64,000 bases of DNA, from contig NZ_CP042806.1 of assembly GCF_008000815.1 (NCBI RefSeq), positions 3,720,001 through 3,784,000 on the forward strand, given 5' to 3'. The notes below the pieces were generated by a model. It had not been told where the DNA came from, ran no database searches, and was given only the letters and a program-made list of their open reading frames with translations. This document shows, piece after piece, positions 56,009 through 64,000 of the stretch. This DNA comes from Terriglobus albidus. GTDB taxonomy: Bacteria > Acidobacteriota > Terriglobia > Terriglobales > Acidobacteriaceae. The first letter of the stretch is position 1, and each line of letters opens with the position of its first letter. Position numbers and translations under genes: made by a program.

Positions 56009-57022
56009 ATGCTGCTCGATGGATTGCATATCCCTGCCACAACTCCGTTTTATTCCGATGGCCGTGTATACCTGCGTAAGCTGGAGCACAATGTAGCGCG
56101 CTATTCCATGACTCCTGCTGCCGGCATCGCGATTCTTGCCGGGCCGGGCGAAGCGGAGATGCTGGATGACACAGAGACCCGGGATGTGCTGGCTGCAGCC
56201 GTGGGCGCCGCTGCTCCCGAGAAAGTCCTTTGGGCTGGCGTTAGCCGCCCTGGTGTAGCTGCCACACTGGATCTGATCCATTACGCGGCAGGCCTTGGTT
56301 ACGACGTGGCTCTGGTTCGCGTTCCTGCGGTTGAGGCGTCTGTGTACTTCAGGGCCGTCGCAGATGCCAGCGGGCTTCCTGTCGTAATCTTCGATCCAGA
56401 ATCAGCACTCACCGCGGAAGAGGTTTCCCGGCTGTCGCTCCATGCCAGGATCTTAGGCATTGTGAGTGGAAGCAGCGATATCGCTGCGGTGATTGTTGCG
56501 TCGGCCAAAGCTCCACGTCGCGATGTCGTGGTCACTCCGGTATTCTCGGCCGTAACAGGGCGGATGCAGGCAACCAAGAGTACGGAAGCTGCAACCTTTG
56601 TGAGCGCCGGCAGCCTGGCGGATGGGGGCGCTGCCGTCGCGGTTGCTCCGCCGAAGCCGTCACTCAAGACACGCACGCGCAACGTAGGCTTCCAGGTCCT
56701 TTCCTCCTCAGATGCCGGCATGGTCGATGCACTGGCCGCAAGAGCGCAGGGACTATTAACGACCTTTACGGCCAGCGCGCCGCAGGCATGTCATGAGGTC
56801 TACGCCGCGTGGAAAGACGGCGACCCCAAACTGGCTGCCGAGAAACAGGCCCGCATTGCTGCGCCTGCTGCTGAGATTGTTGGGGGATTGGGAATCGCGG
56901 GTGTGAAGTATGCCGCGGAGCTGACTGGATATTACGGCGGTAAGCCGCGTCTGCCACGTCTGCCGCTCACCGCTGACCAGCGGGAAGAGGTAGAGCGCCG
57001 GATGTACGGAATCCGCAGCTAG
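56009..57022 (+). CDS. DapA-superfamily protein lacking the Schiff-base Lys
   Basis: A 337-residue TIM-barrel protein of the dihydrodipicolinate synthase / N-acetylneuraminate lyase group. LLDGLHIPATTPFYSDGRV fits the family N-terminus. The family's GIKE motif, whose Lys forms the Schiff base, is GIVSGSSD here (V152), and the upstream Tyr-containing YN.P motif reads VVIFDPES. Both catalytic residues are thus missing or changed, so aldolase chemistry is unlikely. ATG 56009 follows no good Shine-Dalgarno; the frame extends to 55955. Its stop overlaps the stop of cpoB on the other strand (CTAG). Function is unknown. Confidence 0.8.
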   Translation: MLLDGLHIPATTPFYSDGRVYLRKLEHNVARYSMTPAAGIAILAGPGEAEMLDDTETRDVLAAAVGAAAPEKVLWAGVSRPGVAATLDLIHYAAGLGYDVALVRVPAVEASVYFRAVADASGLPVVIFDPESALTAEEVSRLSLHARILGIVSGSSDIAAVIVASAKAPRRDVVVTPVFSAVTGRMQATKSTEAATFVSAGSLADGGAAVAVAPPKPSLKTRTRNVGFQVLSSSDAGMVDALAARAQGLLTTFTASAPQACHEVYAAWKDGDPKLAAEKQARIAAPAAEIVGGLGIAGVKYAAELTGYYGGKPRLPRLPLTADQREEVERRMYGIRS

Positions 57023-57993
57023 CGGCTGGCCTTCAGTCCGTTCAGCTTTGCCTTGGCCTGGTTCGCCTCAGGCGTGCCAGGGTAACGGGCAATCAGCGCA
57101 CGCAACTCGCGAGCTCCGGCAGCCTCCTGTCGTGTGGCGATCAATGCGTAGCCCTTATGCAGGTGAGAGAGAGCAGTCTTGTTGTTGCCTGGATACTGCT
57201 CCAGCACCTTGTCATAGAACTTGATCGCGGTAGGGAACTTCCCGGCGCGATAGTCGATCTCGCCCAGGTAGAAGTTCGCATTCCCAGCCAGGGCGTTATC
57301 CGGGTAATACTGGATAACCCGGCTGAACTCGGCTGACGCCAAAGCATACTTGGCTGCGACGTAGTCCCCATATGCGGTCTGGTAGAGATCAGCCACGGGT
57401 GGCGCTGCGTCGGCCACAGGCTGGGCGGCCGGAGTGTCCGTAGGCTGTGTCTGAGTCATTGGCGTTCCGGGGGCGGGCTTACCCTTCCGCGAAGGAACCA
57501 CCGGCGCCGGAGGCGTGTATGGGGTCATATCGGGTGCCGGATTCGTTCCCGCAGGCGCCGCGGTATTTCCACCGGAAGGTACGCCGTTATCCAGCTTCGC
57601 ATTGATGGACTGCTGCTGATTCTGGACATCCGTCAGCGACTTTTCCATGCGGCCGAGACGAGCCTTCAATTCATCCAGGGCGTCGTTCAGGGCCTGCACC
57701 TGGCTGTTGATCTGGTCAGATTTGCCGCTCTGGGCTTCGGCGCTGGCGGTCACCTGCTTGTGCAGTCCATCCACGGTGACAGACATACGGTTGACGGAGT
57801 CGGCTGTCTGCTGCACCAGGTCCCGCAGGACTCCCATGCGCTCGTCATTGGCCTGCTGCAGCCGTGCAACGGCGTCCTGCAACGCCTGTACCTGGGTCTG
57901 CAGTTGCACCATGTCTTTATTCACGGCGAAGGCTGGGGGGACGAAAAGAGAGCAGGTCAGCAGGGCTACAGGTGCAAGACGTGTAAGCTTCAT
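57019..57993 (-). CDS. cpoB: CpoB/YbgF-like Tol-Pal accessory protein
   Basis: A 324-residue periplasmic protein that couples Tol-Pal constriction to peptidoglycan synthesis in other bacteria. ATG 57993 has gagg eight bases upstream and gives a signal peptide (LAPVALLTCSLFVPPAFA). A long coiled coil at about 25-140 (QTQVQALQDAVARLQQANDE) is followed by a Pro/Thr-rich linker and C-terminal TPRs (DLYQTAYGDYVAAKYALASA; FYLGEIDYRAGKFPTAIKFY). The frame opens upstream to 58284, but that part overlaps pal. Last gene of the tol-pal cluster. Confidence 0.9.
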   Translation of the reverse strand: MKLTRLAPVALLTCSLFVPPAFAVNKDMVQLQTQVQALQDAVARLQQANDERMGVLRDLVQQTADSVNRMSVTVDGLHKQVTASAEAQSGKSDQINSQVQALNDALDELKARLGRMEKSLTDVQNQQQSINAKLDNGVPSGGNTAAPAGTNPAPDMTPYTPPAPVVPSRKGKPAPGTPMTQTQPTDTPAAQPVADAAPPVADLYQTAYGDYVAAKYALASAEFSRVIQYYPDNALAGNANFYLGEIDYRAGKFPTAIKFYDKVLEQYPGNNKTALSHLHKGYALIATRQEAAGARELRALIARYPGTPEANQAKAKLNGLKASR

Positions 57994-58084
57994 GACGGTT
58001 TCCTCAAACGCTTTTGACGCGGAAAAGGCGCTTGCCGCGAGCAAGCGCCTCTCCGGGTTGTTGATCCAGTCTACGACGGCCAGC

Positions 58085-58831
58085 CTAGCGGTCCAGCGAG
58101 AACTGCGCACGGCGGTTCTGCTGCCAGCACGACTCGGTCTGCTCGGTGCAGAACTGCTTTTCCTTGCCGTAGCTGATGACGCGCATCCGCGATGGCGCAA
58201 TACCGGCATTGACCAGCGCGGTCTTGGCGGCATTGGCGCGATTTTCGCCCAGGGCGAGGTTGTACTCAGCCGAACCACGCTCATCGCAGTAGCCGCCGAT
58301 CACGACCTTGATCGCCGGGTGGGCGGCCAGGTAGCTGGCAGAAGTAGTGATGGAAGACTGCGCCTCGGTGCGGACATCGTAGCTGTCGTAGTCGAAGAAG
58401 ATGTCCTGGACATTCCGCGCAAACTCGGCATCCGAACCCATATCCGCGTTGCCCGTGGGCGCGCTCGGGGTCTCCGGAACGCGTACGGTTACGCGGACGT
58501 TGGCCTCAGCCGAACCACTGTCGCCACGAGCAACCAGATGGAAGTTCGTGGAGCTCGACGGAGTTACGGTCTGGGTTCCGTTCACGTTGACCGCACCGAT
58601 TCCGTCAATCGACACGGAGGTAGCGTTCGTTGTACGCCAGTTCAGCACGACCGACTGACCAAGATCGATGGCCAGCGGTTCAGCCGAAATGGTGGCTGTC
58701 GGAGCAGGCGTAGCCGGGACTTCCGGAGCGGTATAAGGTGGGGGGGCAGAAGCCTTCTTATGGCAGCCAGCAGCGCCGAAAGCCAGCGCGATCGCCAGGA
58801 CAGTCATCTTGCGGAGTGCGGGTACGTTCAT
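58085..58831 (-). CDS. pal: Peptidoglycan-associated lipoprotein Pal with Ig-like insert
   Basis: A 248-residue outer-membrane lipoprotein; signal ends FGAAGC (C23). The OmpA/Pal domain (about 130-248) carries VVIGGYCDERGSAEYNLALG and the NRRAQFSL end, with two Cys near the C-terminus (EKQFC, ESC) as in many delta-proteobacterial and acidobacterial Pals. Between lipobox and OmpA domain sits an Ig-like or bacterial adhesion-like beta domain (about 50-125: ISAEPLAIDLGQSVVLNW, TNATSVSIDGIGAVNVNG). This is unusual, because most Pals have only a short linker there. ggaggaa is about nine bases before ATG. Confidence 0.95.
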   Translation of the reverse strand: MNVPALRKMTVLAIALAFGAAGCHKKASAPPPYTAPEVPATPAPTATISAEPLAIDLGQSVVLNWRTTNATSVSIDGIGAVNVNGTQTVTPSSSTNFHLVARGDSGSAEANVRVTVRVPETPSAPTGNADMGSDAEFARNVQDIFFDYDSYDVRTEAQSSITTSASYLAAHPAIKVVIGGYCDERGSAEYNLALGENRANAAKTALVNAGIAPSRMRVISYGKEKQFCTEQTESCWQQNRRAQFSLDR

Positions 58832-58950
58832 CGGAAATCTTTCCTCCTGCCTCGGCGCGTTCGAATCGGCCGGGTCCTACACTTTGTTTTGATTCAAAAC
58901 TGTTGGTAAGTTGCTGCAAAGCAAATAGAAAAAACAGGTGCCAGCCGAGG

Positions 58951-60312
58951 TTACTTCCAACTCCAGTTTGGCATGTCATTACCGCCGTTTGTAGTCAGGC
59001 GGCGTTTCTGTGTTCCGTCAGCCAGCATGCTCCAGATTTCCATCTTGCCGCTGGCGGTACTGGCATAAACGATATGGCGTCCATCAGGCGACCACGACGG
59101 GAAGTCGCAGCGGCCGCTATCATGCGTCACTTGAACCCAGCGGTAGGAGCCGCCGGCGCCAGGTGCGACCTCCTGCACATAAATGTCCTGTCCTCCTGGA
59201 GCGCCAGGTCCGTATTTCCGGTTCCACGCAAAAGTAAGGAATTGCCCGTTCGGCGACCATGACGGAGAAGTCGCGTATCCGATGTCCGTCAGGCGAGTCA
59301 CACCGGCTCCATCGGCGTCCATGATGTAGACCTGGGGTAGACCGCTGCGCCCACTGATCCAGGCGATCTGGGCATTTGTCCGGGGGTTCCACACCGGCGA
59401 GACATCTGGACCACGGAAGGAGGTCAGACGATGCGCTCCGTTACCATTGGCGTCCGTCTCCCAGATCTCCGGGTCACCGGTGCGTGAACTCGAGAAGGCG
59501 AGGCTATTGCCTGTTGAAGCCCAGGCGGGTGAAAGATTGGTTCCGCCAAAGCTGGGGAAGTTCACGACACGTCCCAGAACCAGCGAATACATCCGAATTC
59601 CCCAGCCATCTTTGCCAAGAGAGGAGAAGGCGATACGGGTGCCGTCAGGCGAGATGCGGGGCGACAGGGAAACCGTGCCCAGATGCGTGATCTGGTGCTG
59701 GTTTGAGCCGTCGTAATCCATCATCCAGATCTCTTTCGTTCCACCGGCCTGGTGAACGTAAACGATCTTGGTCTCCGCGATTCCGGGGATACCGCCGCCA
59801 AGACGGAAGATAATCTCGTCGGCGAAGCGGTGTGCGATCTGCCGGGCCGAGTCATCGGTGGCGTCTTCGCTGTACTGCTTGGCCAGGACCTGAGGATACT
59901 GGACGTTCTTGGTGTCAAAGAGCCATCCGTTGACGACCAGCTTGCCGGACTGCACGGTAGCCGAACCGAAGGCGACCATGGCGGCGCTGACCGGAGCGGG
60001 CGACCACTGCTGCACGTTCATCTCGCTGGGAGCTCCAGGCATCGCCTGGGGCATCAGACTCTTCGAGACTAGGTCGAAGATGCCGGCATTGGAGAGATCG
60101 GCATAGAAGACCGAATCGAAGGTGTGTTTCAGCGCAGCGGAATCGCCCGATCCCTGTTTGAAATCGGCGGCGGCGATGCGGATTTTATCGACGCCGGTGC
60201 TGGTCTCGGTCTTGAACCAGTCCTGGGCGTGGGCGGGGACCACCGTTGTGACGACTGCGGCCACGAACGCTAGAAGAACGTTGAACTTACGCGACGGACT
60301 TTGCATTCTCAT
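58951..60312 (-). CDS. tolB: TolB periplasmic beta-propeller protein
   Basis: A 453-residue protein of the Tol-Pal system, binding Pal. Signal peptide ends VVPAHAQ. The N-terminal TolB domain (about 30-185) is followed by a six-blade propeller with repeated WSPDG/SPDGTRIAFSS motifs (LSPRISPDGTRIAFSS; SPSWSPNGQFLTFAW; DFPSWSPDGRHIVYAST). The start may be ATG 60312 or ATG 60306. Between tolA/tonB-like and pal, as expected. Length is normal. Confidence 0.95.
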   Translation of the reverse strand: MRMQSPSRKFNVLLAFVAAVVTTVVPAHAQDWFKTETSTGVDKIRIAAADFKQGSGDSAALKHTFDSVFYADLSNAGIFDLVSKSLMPQAMPGAPSEMNVQQWSPAPVSAAMVAFGSATVQSGKLVVNGWLFDTKNVQYPQVLAKQYSEDATDDSARQIAHRFADEIIFRLGGGIPGIAETKIVYVHQAGGTKEIWMMDYDGSNQHQITHLGTVSLSPRISPDGTRIAFSSLGKDGWGIRMYSLVLGRVVNFPSFGGTNLSPAWASTGNSLAFSSSRTGDPEIWETDANGNGAHRLTSFRGPDVSPVWNPRTNAQIAWISGRSGLPQVYIMDADGAGVTRLTDIGYATSPSWSPNGQFLTFAWNRKYGPGAPGGQDIYVQEVAPGAGGSYRWVQVTHDSGRCDFPSWSPDGRHIVYASTASGKMEIWSMLADGTQKRRLTTNGGNDMPNWSWK

Positions 60313-60355
60313 CCTATGGTATGACGGAACTTAATCCGGTTTGATGCGGTAATCC

Positions 60356-61144
60356 TCAATGGGGCTGGTAATGAAAGGTGTACTCCACCGTAATGTGGTC
60401 GCCCGCGGGCAGGGGTCCGAAGCCGTCCACACGTTCCAGGGCGTGCAAAGCTGAGGCGTCGAGCGACGGTGAGCCCGAGCGTTGTCCCATGCGGACGTTG
60501 GTTGGGGTACCGTCCCGCAAGATATCGAAGATGATGGTGACGCTGCGTCCCACTGAGGTGACGGGATCAGCCTCTCGCGTGAACCAGTTCTGCGCTACAG
60601 TGCGGTTCACGACATTAACGTAATAGGCATAGCGGGCACCGAAAGCAGAATCCTGAACAGCAACGGACGCGGTTCCATTGGTCACCTGCATGGTCGACTG
60701 CTGAATCCGGATACCTGATGTCTCACCGGTTTGCGCCACATTTGGCTTTGGTGGCGGCATTGGTTGCGGATGTTTTGGAGGAGCAGGCGTGTCCTGCTGA
60801 GCGACCTTAGGCGGCTTTGGCGGCTGTTTCACCGGAATCGGAATCTCATCCGGCTTCGGCGGTGCAACAGTCTGCGGTGTAGGCTCTTTCGGCGCCGGAC
60901 TAGGCGCGTCCGATGTCAGCACCTGATCTTTGTCGAAGCGCTGCGTCGAAGGCAGAGGAATCGCCGTGACCATCGTCGCCTGAATCGCTCCTGCCTGAGC
61001 CGTGGCCGCACCCCAGTTCGATCCGCGATGGACCAGGAAGCCCGCAGCGACGACGCCGCCAAGTACAAGAGCATGCACAATCACCGACCCGGCGAGATTA
61101 CCGCCGAGTGCGTCTGGCTCTGTCCATGTGTGATCGTTCGGCAT
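60356..61144 (-). CDS. TonB/TolA-like energy transducer
   Basis: A 262-residue protein with one N-terminal membrane segment (GSVIVHALVLGGVVAAGFLV), a long Pro/Lys-rich periplasmic region (about 85-150: PIPVKQPPKPPKVAQQDTP) and a C-terminal TonB-type domain (about 175-262: YYVNVVNRTVAQNWFTR; TVEYTFHYQPH). Its place after tolQ-tolR and before tolB is that of TolA; the Pro-rich spacer and C-terminal domain are more TonB-like, as usual outside gamma-proteobacteria. Links the inner-membrane motor to Pal/TolB. Confidence 0.9.
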   Translation of the reverse strand: MPNDHTWTEPDALGGNLAGSVIVHALVLGGVVAAGFLVHRGSNWGAATAQAGAIQATMVTAIPLPSTQRFDKDQVLTSDAPSPAPKEPTPQTVAPPKPDEIPIPVKQPPKPPKVAQQDTPAPPKHPQPMPPPKPNVAQTGETSGIRIQQSTMQVTNGTASVAVQDSAFGARYAYYVNVVNRTVAQNWFTREADPVTSVGRSVTIIFDILRDGTPTNVRMGQRSGSPSLDASALHALERVDGFGPLPAGDHITVEYTFHYQPH

Positions 61145-61147
61145 GGT

Positions 61148-61558
61148 CTACTTCTCGATCGGTTGGGTCACGATGCTGATGTTGGTAATCCCTGCCCGTT
61201 TCACGGCGTCCATCACCGAGGCGAAGGCGCCAAAGGGAACACGTTCGTCTGCGCGCAGGTAGATGATCTTCTTCGCAGGGTTAGCTGATCCGTTGCGAAG
61301 AAGTGTGGGAAGGTCGTTGATGTTAACCTGCTTGTCCTGCAGAAAGACGATCTGATCTTTGTTGATCGTTACGACCTGCCGCTCCTCAGTGACCTGGTTG
61401 ACGGAGCGGGTCTTAGGCACAGCGACATCGATCCCAGACTGCAGTACCGGTGCGGTCAGCATGAAGATGAGCAGCAGCACCAGCACGACGTCAATCAACG
61501 GCGTCATGTTGATCTCTGCGAGGGAGGTTTGCGTTCTACCGCCGTTGGAGAAGGCCAT
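61148..61558 (-). CDS. tolR: TolR/ExbD-family biopolymer transport protein
   Basis: A 136-residue protein with a short cytoplasmic N-terminus, one membrane helix (LIDVVLVLLLIFMLTAPVL) containing the conserved proton-pathway Asp (in TPLIDVVL), and a periplasmic domain. Downstream of tolQ by 12 bases and three bases from the TonB/TolA-like gene, so one transcript. Confidence 0.95.
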   Translation of the reverse strand: MAFSNGGRTQTSLAEINMTPLIDVVLVLLLIFMLTAPVLQSGIDVAVPKTRSVNQVTEERQVVTINKDQIVFLQDKQVNINDLPTLLRNGSANPAKKIIYLRADERVPFGAFASVMDAVKRAGITNISIVTQPIEK

Positions 61559-61570
61559 ATCGCTCTCTCC

Positions 61571-62368
61571 TTAGTACTGCCGCACCCGGCGCTCTTCCAC
61601 CTGAGGAGCAGCGGGCTGAGACATGGCGGCGTTCTCGATCGCTGAGAGAAGCTCGCGTGCGAAATCATCCATGCGCGAACCGAACTCCCGCAGACGGGCA
61701 GTGAACTGGTTGTAGCCGATAACGGCCGGAATTGCGACGACCAGACCGGCAGCGGTCGTAATCAGAGCCTCAGAGATACCGGGCGCCACGGCGCGCAGTG
61801 TCGCCGCACCCTGAGTGCCAAGGCCGTGGAAGGCATCGATGATACCCATCACCGTTCCGAACAGACCAACGAAGGGGGCGATGGCAGCAATGGTTGCCAG
61901 CCATGTCAGCCGCGACTCCATGCGGGTCAGTGCCTCAGAAGAAGCGGTCTGTGCCGCACGCTCCAGGGCCACAGGGTTCCGCGGAAGTCCACGGCCGCCG
62001 GTCTGACGCTGGTACTCTTCGTTGATCTCGGTAAAGACAATAACGAGGGGCGAGGGCTTGAACTGTTCGGCTACCGTGGCAATCTCGCTAAGACGCTGAG
62101 ATTTGCGAAAGGCGCGGACAAAGCGCTGAGACTGTGTCTGGGCGCGGCGGAAGCTAGACCATTTCGCGAGGATAATGGCCCAGGAAAAGACACTCGCGAA
62201 GGTCAGCAGCACCAGCACAGCCAAAGCGACCGGACCGGAGTTGTGGAGCATCTCGAGCAGCGCGGAACCGCCGGCTCCCGTGGGAGGAAGCGGTGCGGCC
62301 TGCTGATCGGCGGTCTCCTGCATGCGCAGGAGAAAAGAGGCTAGGAGATGTACGTGGGTCATCGTCAT
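61571..62368 (-). CDS. tolQ: TolQ/ExbB-family proton channel
   Basis: A 265-residue inner-membrane motor subunit. Helix 1 (GPVALAVLVLLTFASVFSWAI), a cytoplasmic segment (about 75-135), then two helices (IAPFVGLFGTVMGIIDAFHG and EALITTAAGLVVAIPAVIGYN) lining the proton path with the conserved Thr/Gly residues. Start ATG 62368 (another at 62362); the frame opens to 62824 but overlaps recN on the opposite strand and has no family similarity there. First gene of the tol-pal cluster. Confidence 0.93.
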   Translation of the reverse strand: MTMTHVHLLASFLLRMQETADQQAAPLPPTGAGGSALLEMLHNSGPVALAVLVLLTFASVFSWAIILAKWSSFRRAQTQSQRFVRAFRKSQRLSEIATVAEQFKPSPLVIVFTEINEEYQRQTGGRGLPRNPVALERAAQTASSEALTRMESRLTWLATIAAIAPFVGLFGTVMGIIDAFHGLGTQGAATLRAVAPGISEALITTAAGLVVAIPAVIGYNQFTARLREFGSRMDDFARELLSAIENAAMSQPAAPQVEERRVRQY

Positions 62369-62463
62369 CACAAAATGCTTATTCTCAGTGTAAACGCGCA
62401 AATTGGGCAGAAGTTGGATGAGGTTCCCAGTTTGGTGCATGCGTTTGTTATGCTCAGGCTGCC

Positions 62464-64000
62464 ATGCTGTTGGAATTACGAGCCGAAAACTATGCCGTAA
62501 TGGACCACGCCGTGGCCGGATTCGGTCCCGGCCTGAATCTTCTGACCGGCGAAACCGGCGCCGGCAAGTCCATTCTGATTGATGCGCTTGCGCTGCTGAT
62601 GGGCGGTAAAGCGTCCAGTGACGTCGTCCGTCACGGCGCCGACAAAGCAGTGGTGAGCTGTGTCTTTGAGACCACACCCGGAGCGGAAGTGCTTCTTGAG
62701 GAAAACGGAATCGACATCGAGTCCGACGAGATTCTGCTTCGCCGAGAGATTGCCCTGAACGGCAAAGGACGCGTCTGGGTGAATAACCAGCCCGCAACCG
62801 TCGCCGTACTGCGGCAGCTTGCACCGGAACTCGCCCTGATCCATGCCCAGAGCGACACGCTGGCAGCCTTTGACCAGGCGCAGCAACGCGGGCTTCTCGA
62901 CCGCTATTTGGGAGAAGGCGGCTCCGTCTTTTCTGACGTAAGCGCTGCCTATGCGACCTGGAATGAGGCCAGCTCGCGCCTTCGCGAGCTGGAAGGAGAC
63001 GAGCAGGACCGCTTGCGGTCGGCCGATCTCTGGAGCTTTCAGGCGAAGGAGATCGAGGAAGCCGGCCTCACCAGCCCCGACGAGGACACCGCTCTTGAGA
63101 CCGAAAAACGTGTTCTGGCGAACTCCGAGAAGCTTTACTCCTGCGCCATGACCGCGCTCGATCTCCTGTATGAAGGAGAAGGAGCGGCCGCGTCGAAACT
63201 AGGAGCGGCGCTTCGCCAGGTTGAGGAACTCGCCCGGTTTGATAGCAGGTTCGCCGACTCGGCGCAGCAGCTCGCAGGCGCCAAGGCGTCTGTTGAAGAT
63301 GTTGGAGCGCTGGTGCGCGACTACGCCGAAGGAATCAATGCCTCTCCCCAGCGCCTGGAGGAGATTGAGGATCGCCTGGCTCATCTCGATCGGCTGAAGC
63401 GTAAGTACGGCCGCACGCTGGCTGAAGTCATCGCACACGGGCAGGAAGTCACCCGCAAGCTGGGTGAGATCGAAAACCGGGACGAGCTCGTCAAGCAGGT
63501 CCGCAAGCAGTTGGAGGCGGCAGCCTTGGAGTATCGTCTCGTCGCGGGACGGCTGACGGCCGAACGCAAGAGCGCCGCTGCTCGCCTGGAGAAGGTTGCT
63601 GAGAAGCAGATCAACGATCTCGCCATGAAGGTCCGCTTCGAGGTAAAGGTCACCTGGGAAGAAGACGAGGGCGCGTGGACGGTGCACGGCTGGGACAATA
63701 TCTCGTTCCTTATCGCGACCAACGTGGGGGCGCCTCTGGCTCCATTGACAGAGATCGCCTCCGGCGGCGAGATGTCGCGTGTCATGCTGGCGCTGAAGGT
63801 ATCGGTCGAGGACGGTGTCAGCAAGCTGCGTAAGAAGACGCCGTTGCCGCGCACATTGATCTTTGACGAAATCGATATCGGCATCGGTGGACGAGCAGCC
63901 GAGGCCGTGGGACGCAAGCTCAAGCAGCTCAGCAAAGGCCAGCAGGTACTCTGCATTACGCACCTGCCTCAGATCGCGGCCTTCGCCGATACACACCTGG
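62464..64000 (+). CDS. recN: DNA repair protein RecN, 3' end outside window
   Basis: SMC-like ATPase in double-strand-break repair; 512 residues are visible of roughly 550 expected, the frame being open at base 64000. Walker A GETGAGKS is at residues 34-41 (in LNLLTGETGAGKSILIDAL). The middle is charged, coiled-coil (about 160-370). The ABC signature region LTEIASGGEMSRVMLALK and Walker B TLIFDEIDIGIGG precede the D-loop/ITHLPQIAAFAD at the edge. ATG 62464; TATGCT ten bases upstream might be a -10, with little or no leader. Divergent from tolQ with 95 bases between starts. Confidence 0.97.
   Translation, partial: MLLELRAENYAVMDHAVAGFGPGLNLLTGETGAGKSILIDALALLMGGKASSDVVRHGADKAVVSCVFETTPGAEVLLEENGIDIESDEILLRREIALNGKGRVWVNNQPATVAVLRQLAPELALIHAQSDTLAAFDQAQQRGLLDRYLGEGGSVFSDVSAAYATWNEASSRLRELEGDEQDRLRSADLWSFQAKEIEEAGLTSPDEDTALETEKRVLANSEKLYSCAMTALDLLYEGEGAAASKLGAALRQVEELARFDSRFADSAQQLAGAKASVEDVGALVRDYAEGINASPQRLEEIEDRLAHLDRLKRKYGRTLAEVIAHGQEVTRKLGEIENRDELVKQVRKQLEAAALEYRLVAGRLTAERKSAAARLEKVAEKQINDLAMKVRFEVKVTWEEDEGAWTVHGWDNISFLIATNVGAPLAPLTEIASGGEMSRVMLALKVSVEDGVSKLRKKTPLPRTLIFDEIDIGIGGRAAEAVGRKLKQLSKGQQVLCITHLPQIAAFADTHL

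Noticed and set aside
57994-58284. N-terminal extension of cpoB
   Set aside because: Overlaps pal in another frame; the signal peptide begins at 57993 with a good Shine-Dalgarno.
62369-62824. N-terminal extension of tolQ
   Set aside because: Would overlap the recN coding region on the other strand; TolQ similarity begins after 62368.

Overview
The window looks like a chromosomal segment of an Acidobacteriota genome, most likely family Acidobacteriaceae (Terriglobus, Granulicella or Edaphobacter relatives). The reasons are two very large Oar-type TonB-dependent receptors without SusD partners, a DUF1800/DUF1501 gene pair, a Pal lipoprotein carrying an extra Ig-like domain, a bacterial GT41 (OGT-like) enzyme, moderately high GC, and a mix of scattered single housekeeping genes with carbohydrate- and peptide-handling genes. 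This assignment is inference from gene content; no rRNA is present.

Layout. 1-4 kb: the 3' end of a multicopper oxidase, a tiny membrane ORF, a basic DUF6496 protein and a TPR-GT41 glycosyltransferase. 4.4-11 kb: a GH29 alpha-L-fucosidase facing an Oar-like receptor with a recognisable promoter and palindromes upstream, a methyltransferase and tRNA-Asp. 11.2-13.5 kb: copD, copC and a His-rich exported protein, separated by a 115-bp MITE-like element. 13.9-30.9 kb: the most distinctive part. It holds two paralogous M20-fold lipoproteins with altered metal-site residues, an ABC ATPase with three different MacB/FtsX-type permeases, an AbgB-like amidohydrolase, a second Oar-like receptor, a DUF885 lipoprotein and a type-B carboxylesterase. 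Together they suggest an envelope system for capture, hydrolysis and export of peptide- or amide-like compounds (inference).

31-43 kb: tRNA-Val, a ROK regulator, two small exported proteins, a Do/HtrA protease, a PepT-like M20 peptidase translationally coupled to truA, a TolC-family channel, a DUF255 (YyaL/SSP411-like) protein and an MscS channel. 43-50.4 kb: a small exported protein, a fused E1 alpha-beta 2-oxoacid dehydrogenase, DUF1800 and DUF1501 proteins, DoxX and a Rieske ferredoxin. 50.5-55.4 kb: carA, a small exported ORF and carB, closed by a strong terminator. 55.4-64 kb: a membrane protein, a DapA-fold protein without the Schiff-base lysine, the complete Tol-Pal set on the minus strand (tolQ, tolR, tolA/tonB-like, tolB, pal, cpoB), and recN, which runs off the right edge.

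Many annotated starts were moved inward from the longest possible ORF because a Shine-Dalgarno sequence, signal peptide or neighbouring gene favours a later codon. Several non-ATG starts (GTG, TTG) are proposed. No CRISPR array, phage, transposase or rRNA was seen.
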